Source: Hyphomicrobiales bacterium
Lineage (GTDB): Bacteria; Pseudomonadota; Alphaproteobacteria; Rhizobiales; Rhizobiaceae
Direction of reading: 5' to 3'
Assembly (NCBI GenBank): GCA_900465675.1
Contig: UBJR01000026.1
Coordinates: 1-33,322 of the forward strand
Length of the DNA: 33,322 nt
Shown: piece by piece, positions 24,045-32,214 of the stretch
How positions within the stretch are numbered: the first letter of the stretch is position 1
Layout of the letters: every line of letters starts with the position of its first letter
Position numbers and translations under genes: made by a program
Notes under the pieces: generated by a model
Databases searched by the model: none
The model's input: the letters and a program-made list of their open reading frames with translations, nothing else
What the model was told of the DNA's origin: nothing

Positions 24045-25286
24045 TTAGCCGGCGATCGTCAATCGCGCGCAGTTGCCGCTCTTGACCAGCCTTGTACCAT
24101 ATTGGTTGGAACGGTCGGCCAGGTCGTCGAGGATTTCGCCGGCGAGCCAGCCTTCGGCAAGCACGGGATAGGGAAGACGCGCTGCTGTTCTGTCATCTAG
24201 CGCATCCGGCCCGCCGACCGCGATTGGGTCGAGATCGATGCCCTCAAGGTTTCCTTCGCCGTCAAAATGGCAGGTTGCAATCACGCTCTTCCAGACGTCG
24301 CGCGGGTTCCACTCGTCATCATCATGCGACGTATGGAACAGGAAATTGCCGAGCCCATAGAAGATCGGCGCGTTCTTATAGATCTCGACCCCCTGGAGAA
24401 CCGGCGCGCCGTGGCTGACGAACATGCGCGCACCGGCATCGATACAGATGCGTGCGAAATCCTGAACCCATCCCGGCGTTCGCAACCAGTCTGGCTCCCA
24501 ATGATGGTGATGCAGATAGGCAATGACAAACAGGCCCTGTGCCGTCGCCTTGCGGATCGCAGAGAGCTGGCGGATCGCGCTTTTCGGATCGACAGTGACC
24601 CGACGGTGCGTACTCCGGCCCTGTCTGAAGACTGTTCCGAAGAAGTCGGTTTCATTTGTGCCGTCGGTTTGGGGAGGATCGTTAGGCTGGGCATAGTTGG
24701 CAAGCTCCAGCTGCGTCGTTCCGACCTGGCGCTGCAGGTGCTGAAGCACCGCAAAGGCGCGCTCGTCGACATCGAACCGGCGCTCCACCTTGAGCTCGTT
24801 CACGCCAGGGCGCGCCGGACGAGTGCCTTTGGCGTCGGCGGCGTACATGAATGCGGGGCCGGGGCCCGCATCCATGGCGACCAGCCCAATTGCGCGACCC
24901 GCAGCATTGCCCTTCCCGGGTGCTTCGGCAGACTGCAAATCCTGGCCGGTGCCTGCGTGAATGAACCCAAGCCGTGTTGCCTCCTCCATAGTCGAAAGAA
25001 TACCGGGTGGCCCAAGATCGAAGGCGTGATTGTTTGCCAGTGACAGGGCCGAGAATCCCATGCTCTTCAGGCAGTCGAGCACCACGGGTTCGGCATAGCC
25101 GAAATAGGAGCCTTTCAGTGGCCAGCCACCGTGGCTTCCAAGGACTGTCATCTCGAAATTGGTGAAGGCAAGATCGGCACGCCGGATCAAAGCTATGACG
25201 GCGTCGAGGCGGCTGTCGGCCACGCCGCGAAGATCCTGGTGGATGAGAGATTGGCCGGTGGCCACGACGGAAAACGGAGAGGTCAT
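24045..25286 (-). CDS. CapA-family phosphoesterase (PGA_cap)
   Basis: A 413-residue CapA/poly-gamma-glutamate-synthesis-like metallophosphoesterase. Motifs: FTNFEMTVLG (N.E metal site), LSLANNHAFDLG, YLHHHHWE, and SHGAPVLQGVEIYKN leading to YGLGNFLF. ATG 25286 is chosen for AAGGAG just upstream; a longer open frame to 25571 overlaps the preceding binding-protein gene and is rejected. No signal peptide or membrane anchor is seen, unlike many capsule CapA proteins, so a cytosolic hydrolase or transferase of an imported peptide or amino-acid derivative is possible. It is last in the minus-strand transporter operon, 62 bases after the binding-protein gene. Confidence 0.87.
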   Translation of the reverse strand: MTSPFSVVATGQSLIHQDLRGVADSRLDAVIALIRRADLAFTNFEMTVLGSHGGWPLKGSYFGYAEPVVLDCLKSMGFSALSLANNHAFDLGPPGILSTMEEATRLGFIHAGTGQDLQSAEAPGKGNAAGRAIGLVAMDAGPGPAFMYAADAKGTRPARPGVNELKVERRFDVDERAFAVLQHLQRQVGTTQLELANYAQPNDPPQTDGTNETDFFGTVFRQGRSTHRRVTVDPKSAIRQLSAIRKATAQGLFVIAYLHHHHWEPDWLRTPGWVQDFARICIDAGARMFVSHGAPVLQGVEIYKNAPIFYGLGNFLFHTSHDDDEWNPRDVWKSVIATCHFDGEGNLEGIDLDPIAVGGPDALDDRTAARLPYPVLAEGWLAGEILDDLADRSNQYGTRLVKSGNCARLTIAG

Positions 25287-25348
25287 AGTAACTCCTTGAG
25301 AAAGTGCCGCTTCGCCTTTCGACGAAGCGGCCGGAAGGATGTCCGGAT

Positions 25349-26185
25349 TCAGGGGGTGGGGGAGACATCCATTCCGAACCATTGCAGGCTGAGTCGCTTC
25401 AACGTGCCGTCGGCCTTGGCCTCGGTAATCGCCCGATCGAGACGTGCGGCAAGATCGGTATCCGCCTTGCGAAGGCCGATGCCGACACCCGGGCCCCACG
25501 GCCCACCCGACAGTTCCGGTCCGTAGAATGCGGCTTGCCTGCCGCCATCGCTGTCCAGAAACGCCTTCCACGTGAAATAGTCCGCGAGCCCGCCATCGAT
25601 GCGTCCGGCAGCAAGGTCGAGCTGGAGATTGTCCTGTGAGTCGTAACTGCGTATCTCTGCACTGGAGCCGACCAGTTCCTTGAGCACGATCTCGGAATTG
25701 GACGAGCGCAGCACGCCGAGCGTCTTGCCTTTCAGAGCCAGTTTCAACCCATCAAGGACGCGCTGCTTGTTGGCGGTGATCTCCGTTAGATCAAGCTTTT
25801 GGGTGATGTCAGTTGCCGGGAGCCCGATCTCGCTCCGCATGACGATCTGATTGAAGCCTCCAGCATAGGGCTGCGAGAAGGCGATCGACTTTTTTCTCTT
25901 CTCGGTTATCGCCATGCCGGACATGATCGCGTCGAACTTGCCGACGGTGAGCGCCGGGATGATCCCGTCCCAGTCCTGGGCGACGAAGCGGCATTCGAGT
26001 TTCACACGGCGGCACAGATCCTTGCCGACATCGATATCAAAGCCGACCAGCTCGCCATTGGCGCTGATCGAGTTCCAGGGCGGCGATGCACCCTCCGAGC
26101 CGATGGCTAGGGTTGCGGCATTGGCGGCGAGCGCGACGGTGACGTTAAGCACCAGGGCGATGCTGGTGAGTGTAAGCTTTCTCAT
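25349..26185 (-). CDS. Polar amino acid ABC transporter, substrate-binding protein
   Basis: A 278-residue family 3 solute-binding protein with a signal peptide (MRKLTLTSIALVLNVTVALA). The mature part contains EGASPPWNSISANGELVGFD, a variant of the APF/PPF.....G.GFDVD motif, and DWDGIIPALTVGKFDAIMSG, which binds the alpha-amino and carboxylate groups. Family ligands include lysine/arginine/ornithine, histidine and opines. It follows the two permease genes by about 47 bases. No ATPase gene is nearby. Confidence 0.9.
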   Translation of the reverse strand: MRKLTLTSIALVLNVTVALAANAATLAIGSEGASPPWNSISANGELVGFDIDVGKDLCRRVKLECRFVAQDWDGIIPALTVGKFDAIMSGMAITEKRKKSIAFSQPYAGGFNQIVMRSEIGLPATDITQKLDLTEITANKQRVLDGLKLALKGKTLGVLRSSNSEIVLKELVGSSAEIRSYDSQDNLQLDLAAGRIDGGLADYFTWKAFLDSDGGRQAAFYGPELSGGPWGPGVGIGLRKADTDLAARLDRAITEAKADGTLKRLSLQWFGMDVSPTP

Positions 26186-26231
26186 ACAGTTCCCTTCCTT
26201 TGGTTGGTCGATGGTCTTACCGGTTGCCGGA

Positions 26232-26915
26232 TCAGTGGCGCACGATTGGGTTGAGGCCGCGCTCTATGGCTCGAGCAAGCCAGGTGATGCTGAGGGTTGT
26301 GGCAAGGTAGATCGCACCGGCGACGACGAAGACCTCGTAGGGTGCGAAGGTTGCAGAGACGAGTTGCCGTGAGAGGCCGGTAACCTCAAGAATGGTGATG
26401 GTGCTCGCAACCGAGGTTGCTTTCAGCATTCCGATCACCTCGTTGGTATAGGCGGGAAATACTGTGCGGATCATCAGTGGGTAGGTCACGAAACAGAGCG
26501 TCTGCAGACGCGTAAGGCCGAGTGCCTTGGCGGCCTCGATGGGACCTTTCGGAACTGCCAGGAAGCCACCGCGGAAAATCTCGGTCGTGTGGGCGGCACT
26601 GTTCAGCGTGAACGCTATCAGAGCGCACCAGAGGGGTTCACGGAAGACTGGCCAGAGAAAGCTATCGCGGACTAGAGCAAGCTGCCCGAGGCCGTAATAG
26701 ATCAGGAAGAGCTGGACCATCAGTGGTGTGCCCCGGAATATATAGGTATAGCCGAGCACGATTGACGAACTCAGGGTGCCCTTGGCAGTGCGCACGAGTG
26801 CAAGAGGAAGCGAGACGATGAACGCTACAAGGAGCGGCACGATCGTCAGCCCTGCCGTCAGGACCAGACCGGTCGGAAGCAGCATGATTGCCTCGCGAAA
26901 CGCATCGAGATTCAT
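26232..26915 (-). CDS. Polar amino acid ABC transporter permease (HisM-like)
   Basis: A 227-residue permease with five to six membrane helices and the conserved YTYIFRGTPLMVQLFLIYYG segment and EAAKALGLTRLQTLCFVTYP EAA loop. The ATG at 26915 overlaps the stop of the first permease by four bases. Partner of the HisQ-like protein; together they should form the heterodimer channel. Specificity unknown. Confidence 0.9.
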   Translation of the reverse strand: MNLDAFREAIMLLPTGLVLTAGLTIVPLLVAFIVSLPLALVRTAKGTLSSSIVLGYTYIFRGTPLMVQLFLIYYGLGQLALVRDSFLWPVFREPLWCALIAFTLNSAAHTTEIFRGGFLAVPKGPIEAAKALGLTRLQTLCFVTYPLMIRTVFPAYTNEVIGMLKATSVASTITILEVTGLSRQLVSATFAPYEVFVVAGAIYLATTLSITWLARAIERGLNPIVRH

Positions 26916-27571
26916 CGCTGCCTGCCCCGGTAGTCGAACTTTCTTTCCAGGATCGTGAAGGATAAAAGCGCGATACTTGTCAGCGCCAGATAAATGGCCG
27001 AGGCAGCAAGAAAATAGGGCAGGGGTGCACGGTTGGATCCGGCGCCGACATAAGCGACGCGCATGATGTCGCTGAGGCCGACAATGGACACAAGCGCGGT
27101 ATCCTTGATGAGCGAGATGCAAAGATTGCCATAGGCTGGCAATGCGAGAGGAAGCATCTGGGGAACGATGACCAGCATCCAGCGGTGCAGGCGCGGCAGG
27201 CCGAGAGCGAGGGCCGCTTCCGTCTGCCCTCGCGGAATAGCCATAATTGCGCCTCTGAAAATCTCGGCGGCGTAGCCGCCAAAGACGATCGTCAGCGCAG
27301 CCGCGCCGGCCGCAAAGGCATTCACCTCCACATAGCGTCCAGCGATAGCGCTAAGACCGGCCGTGCCGCCAAAAAAGACGACCAGAATGATGAGCAGCTC
27401 CGGTACGCCGCGGATGACGGAAACATATCCGGCAGCGAGTTGACGAAGCGTCGCGGAACGTGACAGCGAGGTGCCAGCGGCGGTCAGCCCGATAAAGGTT
27501 CCAAAGCAAGCGCTGACGAAAAATACAGATAAAGTCACAAGTATCCCGATACTGAAATCAGAATAGCGCAT
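26912..27571 (-). CDS. Polar amino acid ABC transporter permease (HisQ-like)
   Basis: A 219-residue permease, first gene of the minus-strand transporter operon. It carries YVSVIRGVPELLIILVVFFG, the EIFRGAIMAIPRGQTEAALA segment and the EAALALGLPRLHRWMLVIVP loop that contacts the ATPase. It begins 218 bases from the divergent LysR gene, so the shared intergenic region must control both. An ATPase gene (HisP/GlnQ type) is conspicuously missing from the cluster. Confidence 0.9.
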   Translation of the reverse strand: MRYSDFSIGILVTLSVFFVSACFGTFIGLTAAGTSLSRSATLRQLAAGYVSVIRGVPELLIILVVFFGGTAGLSAIAGRYVEVNAFAAGAAALTIVFGGYAAEIFRGAIMAIPRGQTEAALALGLPRLHRWMLVIVPQMLPLALPAYGNLCISLIKDTALVSIVGLSDIMRVAYVGAGSNRAPLPYFLAASAIYLALTSIALLSFTILERKFDYRGRQR

Positions 27572-27768
27572 GATTAGTTCTCCAAGGCAGGAAGCGCCAG
27601 TTGATTCTATACAAATAGGATTGGCAAACTATAAAGATTATTTCTCGTTAAAACGCCTGCGTAAACCGGGGCGCGACATTTTATCGAGCAATAACCTTTG
27701 ATTGCTGACCTTATGTTTGAAAATATACTTTACAAAATGGAGGTCAATTTATAAGCTGCGATTAAAAC

Positions 27769-27787
27769 CGATAAGTAAACCTTATCG
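27769..27787 (+). promoter_or_regulatory. LysR-type operator candidate, perfect inverted repeat
   Basis: CGATAAG (27769-27775), a five-base spacer and CTTATCG (27781-27787) form a perfect 7-bp inverted repeat containing a T-N11-A core (27772 and 27784), the classical LysR binding signature. It ends two bases before the ATG at 27790, inside the leader of the regulator gene. Binding there would block its own ribosome site or promoter and may also act on the divergent transporter promoter. The surrounding 200 bases are AT-rich, unlike the rest of the window. Confidence 0.55.
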
Positions 27788-27789
27788 AG

Positions 27790-28737
27790 ATGACCTCACG
27801 TCATGGGAGCAGCTATGTGGAGATACTGAGTTCCGGTCTGAAGCTGCGTCATCTACAGGTATTGCGCCAGGTCATGAAGGCTGGGTCAGAGCGATCGGCG
27901 GCCCGCAATCTGCGCATCAGCCAGCCGGCAGTCAGCCAAAACCTCCGCCAGTTGGAAGCGATTGTTGGTTTTCCACTCTTCATCAGGGAGAATAATCGCC
28001 TGGTGGCGACCACGCAGGCCCATGAATTGCTTCGCAGCGTCGACACCGCCTTTGCCGGCCTTGACCGTCTTGGACGGGCCATAGACGGTATCCGGAACAG
28101 CGACAGAAAAATCGTGACGATCGCCGCGCCGAGTGCCTTCTGCCTCCGGCTGCTTCCTTCAGTTGCGGTTGCTGTCAGGAGCAATAAGGCTGGCCAGGCA
28201 TTTAGCATTCGCACCGGCGCCTATGACGAACTCGCCGATCACGTCCATCACGGGCGCGCGGACATCGCGCTGACGCGATTGCCGCTCGATGACCGCCTCT
28301 ACGATTGCCGTCCACTGGGCACTGCGGCGAACGTCTGCCTCTTTCCCAAAGGTCATCGTTTCCACGAGCGCAACATCCTCACGCCCGATGATCTTGTCGG
28401 CGAACCGCTTGTCGACATCGATCCCCAGTTCGCCTCGCATCAAATGAACGTCAATGCACTGAGGTTCATGGGCGAAACCCCCGAGGTCGCGGTTGAATAT
28501 GACGCCCACGGTCATGACGCAGGCTTCGTTGCCGCTGGCCTCGGCGTCTCGATCACCAATGACCTGGTGGCTCGCGAGTATCAGCGCTTCGAGCTACTTT
28601 CTCGCCCCTTCGAGCCAAGCGCCACCTATCACTATGTGATTGCATGGCAGAAGGAACGGCGGCCGGACGGGGCGGTCCAGCGAACTATCGATGCGCTTAT
28701 ACGGGCGGTAGAGGAAAACGGCCGGCTGGATACCTGA
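27790..28737 (+). CDS. LysR-family transcriptional regulator
   Basis: A 315-residue LysR-type regulator. The winged HTH is at about residues 17-76 (LKLRHLQVLRQVMKAGSERS; ARNLRISQPAVSQNLRQLEA), followed by a co-inducer domain from about 100. The start is ATG 27790; GTG 27817 is an in-frame alternative with GGGAG upstream. It is divergent from the amino-acid transporter/CapA operon and is the obvious regulator of it, presumably responding to the imported compound. An inverted repeat sits immediately before its start. Confidence 0.9.
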   Translation: MTSRHGSSYVEILSSGLKLRHLQVLRQVMKAGSERSAARNLRISQPAVSQNLRQLEAIVGFPLFIRENNRLVATTQAHELLRSVDTAFAGLDRLGRAIDGIRNSDRKIVTIAAPSAFCLRLLPSVAVAVRSNKAGQAFSIRTGAYDELADHVHHGRADIALTRLPLDDRLYDCRPLGTAANVCLFPKGHRFHERNILTPDDLVGEPLVDIDPQFASHQMNVNALRFMGETPEVAVEYDAHGHDAGFVAAGLGVSITNDLVAREYQRFELLSRPFEPSATYHYVIAWQKERRPDGAVQRTIDALIRAVEENGRLDT

Positions 28738-28800
28738 CTGTCAGGCCGAAGCGGCAGGGTCCCTATTGGATGTGCGATTGCGCGCCAGTCCAATTCTTGA

Positions 28801-30000
28801 TCAGCTGTGCGCAGCAAGCGCATGCTTGACGCGGGCAATGCAGACGACCACGGCGCCGATGACGATTGGGACCGATCCAAGCATGATGAGCGGATCGACA
28901 TGGAGGCCCGCGTGATCGGCTGCCTCGAACGTGATTTTGAGCAAGCCCAGGAGATAGTAGGTGATGGCGATGATCGAAAAGCCTTCCACCGCTCTCTGGA
29001 TCTTGACCTGAACGGCGGCTCGTTCTGCCATCGCCTGAATTTGCACGGTGTTCTGGAACTCGATTTCGACCTGTATGCGCGTCTGTAGCAGATCAATCAG
29101 ATGCATCACTGCGCGCGAAAGCTGATCCAGGCGCAGCGCCGTCGCCTCACACGTGCGGACAGCAGGCCTGAAGCGGCGGGTGACGAAAATTCCGAACCTT
29201 TGATATCCAGGTAAGTGTGTTTCTCTGAGCTCGGTGATCCGCTCCTCCACGATCCGCGCATAGGCGGCGGTTGCCCCGAAGCGGTTGCGCGTCCTTGCGG
29301 ATGCGGAAATAATCTCGGCCGAGAAGGCCGATATTTCCTCCAGAAGTTTCCTGTGCTCAGCCTGAGCGGTCGTCTGGTTCCGGTTCGACAGTTCCATCAG
29401 CCTGCTGTCGTAGGACCCGAGCGATGGCGCCAGTCTGCGTGCTTCAGGAAGTCCAAGCAGTGCCATGGCCCGGTAAATCTCGATCTCGTAGATGCGGCGG
29501 ACCATACGGCCAAGACGATAGGCATTCAGGCCGTTGTTGAACAGCAGTATTCGGCTGGTGCCGTCAGCCTGGACCCTGAAATCGGAGACCACGGTTGCAT
29601 CGCCGCCGGCAACGGCGGAAGCAGCGCTATCTCCAAATCCGAACTGGCTGAGAGTTGGTCCAAGTTCTGCCGGCGCCGGGCCAAGGACAAGAATGCCGAC
29701 ATGCGAGACCAGTTTTGGTGCGCAAGGGCCAAAAAGTGCAGTAATCTCCTCAGAAGAGAATGTCGGACGTGGCCAGCTCTGGGGCTCCAGTTCCAGTCTG
29801 GATACCCTGGTCGCACTGACAAATTCGGTGTGGACTTCGATCTGCACTGGTGCCGTACCGCCGTCGTCACTCGACAGAAGGCGGCTCCCGATCGGGCCGC
29901 CCATTTCAACAGGGACAAGCGCGACGTGCTCGACATAGGCGGGCCCCTCGAAATAGATCGAGGGCCGGGCATGTAGTTCCGCATTGAAATCCGACGTCAT
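28801..30000 (-). CDS. DUF3422 family membrane-anchored protein
   Basis: A 399-residue protein of the DUF3422 (COG4949) family. Signature NAELHARPSIYFEGPAYVEH at the N-terminus; the middle is helical and coiled-coil (LMELSNRNQTTAQAEHRKLL, then two long helices with VQIQAMAERAAVQVKIQRAV). Two transmembrane helices lie near the C-terminus (about 335-357 and 366-390). ATG 30000 is chosen for GGGAGATGG upstream; the frame is open to 30039. It converges with the LysR gene, with about 60 bases between the stops. Function unknown; the family is common in proteobacteria. Confidence 0.85.
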   Translation of the reverse strand: MTSDFNAELHARPSIYFEGPAYVEHVALVPVEMGGPIGSRLLSSDDGGTAPVQIEVHTEFVSATRVSRLELEPQSWPRPTFSSEEITALFGPCAPKLVSHVGILVLGPAPAELGPTLSQFGFGDSAASAVAGGDATVVSDFRVQADGTSRILLFNNGLNAYRLGRMVRRIYEIEIYRAMALLGLPEARRLAPSLGSYDSRLMELSNRNQTTAQAEHRKLLEEISAFSAEIISASARTRNRFGATAAYARIVEERITELRETHLPGYQRFGIFVTRRFRPAVRTCEATALRLDQLSRAVMHLIDLLQTRIQVEIEFQNTVQIQAMAERAAVQVKIQRAVEGFSIIAITYYLLGLLKITFEAADHAGLHVDPLIMLGSVPIVIGAVVVCIARVKHALAAHS

Positions 30001-30226
30001 GGATCCATCTCCCGGCAATCGAAACTTGCTCGGCGACATCGCTTTGAAGCCGCCAGAAACCTCAATTATCAGCGACGGGGCAGGTCAACGCGGCGGCGGT
30101 TCTTCTAATCGATTTTAAGTTTGGATTTTGAAATCGTCACTCGTCTATTCACCGAGATTCGGCCTCTACCCCCGGTGGGCCGGCTTACCTACGACGTAGA
30201 TAGATGAAATTCAGCGCCCTTCAGTA

Positions 30227-30397
30227 ATGCGCTATTTGCGATTGGCTCGTCCCCTCGCTGGCTTCCGAAGCCAACGACGGCGATCATGGTCCAATCGGGA
30301 AAAGTCATCAATTGTGGCGATGGCTATTGCGGGGACTGTGGGTTTCATTGCCGGTATTGCGCTTGCGGGCGTATCGCTGATTTGTTGGCTTGGATGA
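30227..30397 (+). CDS. Possible small single-pass membrane protein
   Basis: A 56-residue frame: basic N-terminal segment (RLARPLAGFRSQRRRSW), then one strongly hydrophobic stretch (VAMAIAGTVGFIAGIALAGV) and a short tail SLICWLG. The positive-inside pattern is typical of genuine tail-anchored small proteins. No clear ribosome site lies before ATG 30227, so the call is uncertain. Confidence 0.4.
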   Translation: MRYLRLARPLAGFRSQRRRSWSNREKSSIVAMAIAGTVGFIAGIALAGVSLICWLG

Positions 30398-30972
30398 CGC
30401 AGTGACACATCATTTGCCGTGACGCGGTCCGAAGCAAACGACCGGCGCATGGGAATGCGGTGAATCTGGCCGCAGCTTCCCGGCATACCGAAGGCTGAGC
30501 AGGTGAAGATCGTACTTAATTAGCGACGAGCTTCTGCGCGCACCTATGGCAACAGAAGGATAAACTTCCTCCAGGACGGCAATGTGCCAGGCATGGGCAT
30601 ACGTCCACAGCCAGCGCGTTAGCCGATGGCCCGCGCTCGCCGAGGCCAGTCTCGCGGATTCTTTTGACGTCGTGCTATCAATTGAGATCCATCACGGCGA
30701 TAGCAATTGATCCACAGAGGCTGGCGAGAAAGCACCCGATACCGATCAGTGTGACCTTTTATGTTCATAGTGGCCCGTCGAAGGCAAGTCTCCCACCCGG
30801 CGCGTGTGCGGTACAGTGATTGGCCGGGTGGGAAGAATTGGCGGCAACCCCAGAAGCCGCACCAAAATGAAAAGCAGGTCTTGGGTTTTGGTTCAATGCG
30901 AAACGCTGCGTAAGCTTATCAGGTAAGGTTAAGCCGTCGCCTTTTAACGATCGCAATGGCGGATGAACACCG
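30398..30972. other. Non-coding stretch with three consecutive stem-loops
   Basis: No supported gene. Perfect stems: TCCCACCCGGC (30791-30801) with GCCGGGTGGGA (30823-30833); GCGGC (30841-30845) with GCCGC (30856-30860); ACCAAAA (30861-30867) with TTTTGGT (30886-30892). Upstream, ATCAATTG (30677-30684) is inverted at CAATTGAT (30704-30711). The close succession of stems resembles a structured small RNA or a replicon control RNA. The strand is not determined. Confidence 0.4.
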
Positions 30973-31149
30973 ATGTCAACAGCGGGAGCCTGCATTAATA
31001 TCCATATGGGCCGAGTGACCGATGCGGCCGATCGAGCGTATCTCTCCGCTGCGATAAACGGCCTAGAGAACATTGCTTTCCAGCTCATATTGAAGGCTGG
31101 CGATGTTGCGGGTGTGAATTGGGAAGGAGATGACCATTTGCCCAAGTAA
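30973..31149 (+). CDS. Possible small protein of unknown function
   Basis: A 58-residue frame, MSTAGACINIHMGRVTDAAD, then LSAAINGLENIAFQLILKAG and VNWEGDDHLPK. Composition is protein-like and hydrophobic/helical in the middle. No convincing ribosome site. The opposite-strand 126-codon frame here is less protein-like. Confidence 0.35.
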   Translation: MSTAGACINIHMGRVTDAADRAYLSAAINGLENIAFQLILKAGDVAGVNWEGDDHLPK

Positions 31150-32214
31150 ACAGGCCCCCCGGTTTCGCTGTGACGGGATCCGTACTTGGGTCATGGCATC
31201 GGCCAGCATGCAAGCGTCCGTTCGGGATGACCCCTCCAGTGTAGCCTTCAACAAACATTTCCCTTAGATAGAGAGGACTGGCCTGGGGCGTAGGGAGCCA
31301 CCGAGGTTGCAGCGCGCTTTGCCTCCCCGTGCGGAGCGCCCAACTTATCCTCAATCCAAGGTCTGCCGGAGGCAATGCAGTCAGAAGCGGTAGCGTTTTG
31401 TTCAACTGGGGGACAAGCAGTGATACGAGCTGTCCGAGCGGACCGGTCCACGGCAAAAAATGGGCGTCGTCGTGTTCGCCATCATCACCGGGCAATGCAG
31501 CATATAACTAGGCAGGGACGGATGCCACTTGCGGAAAGCCTGGCCGGGGAGGGGTGATGCAGACTTTCCGCGCCTGTAGGCGAAACATAAATATATACTG
31601 TTACTGCTATTTCATAGGGCCCTTTTGTCGCAGGCAGGGCTCCTGCACGGGAACGCTTCCCAGGCGCCAGCATGAGCAACAGAGTACAGGATGATAGTCG
31701 TTCCGGTGATTTTAGGAGGAATGGGGCCTGCTACCCAGCAAACAGGCAGGCCCGTAACAGTGTCACGGGATCTCATTCCGTGACGATTCAACATCGATCC
31801 ACCTCACCACGTCCTTAACCGATGGACGTGGTTGCATGAAGATGCGAATGGCCCTGCAAAAGGTAGCCTGAGTAGCATGACGAGACGGTTGAAATGTCTA
31901 ATGCTGGCGTTTCGGTATCGCTGATAATGTGGGGCGGGATAGTTTCTGGCGCCCTCTGGCTGATGAGCGACGGCACAGACCGCGTTTACCTCTGTATCCG
32001 CTGATCACTGCAATCCCCGCATATTGTTTGCCTGCGGCAGACATCGCAAGGAAACCTCGTCTGCAGCCCTTTCCCCGCCCTTAATGACGGGCGGCCGTGT
32101 TTATAGGCCGCGTTGCGCGCATTGTACGCGACGATAATACTTACATCGTGACGTTGCTCGTGGCTCATTTCGATCCGCTGGCCGAAGTCGTTGGAGATCG
32201 ACGCGCGATATCGG
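31150..32214. other. Gene-poor stretch with paired stem-loops
   Basis: Only weak overlapping frames on both strands. Two perfect hairpins occur in a row, each with a 9-base loop: GTCACGG (31762-31768) with CCGTGAC (31778-31784), and ACCACGTCC (31806-31814) with GGACGTGGT (31824-31832). A 36-codon frame at 31894-32004 (MSNAGVSVSLIMWGGIVSGA) could encode a membrane peptide. Nothing else can be supported. Confidence 0.45.

Noticed and set aside
24040..24052. CCGGCT-T-AGCCGG hairpin over the CapA stop codon
   Set aside because: One-base loop is not a stable RNA hairpin and no T-run follows.
25287..25571. N-terminal extension of the CapA-family frame
   Set aside because: It overlaps the binding-protein gene and runs antiparallel to no conserved motif; a good ribosome site precedes 25286.
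28733..28745. CCTGACTGTCAGG palindrome between the LysR and DUF3422 stops
   Set aside because: Only six-base arms with a one-base centre overlapping the stop; too short to call a terminator or operator.
31085..31495. 136-codon minus-strand frame
   Set aside because: Pro/Leu-rich composition without recognisable motif or ribosome site; overlaps other weak frames on both strands.
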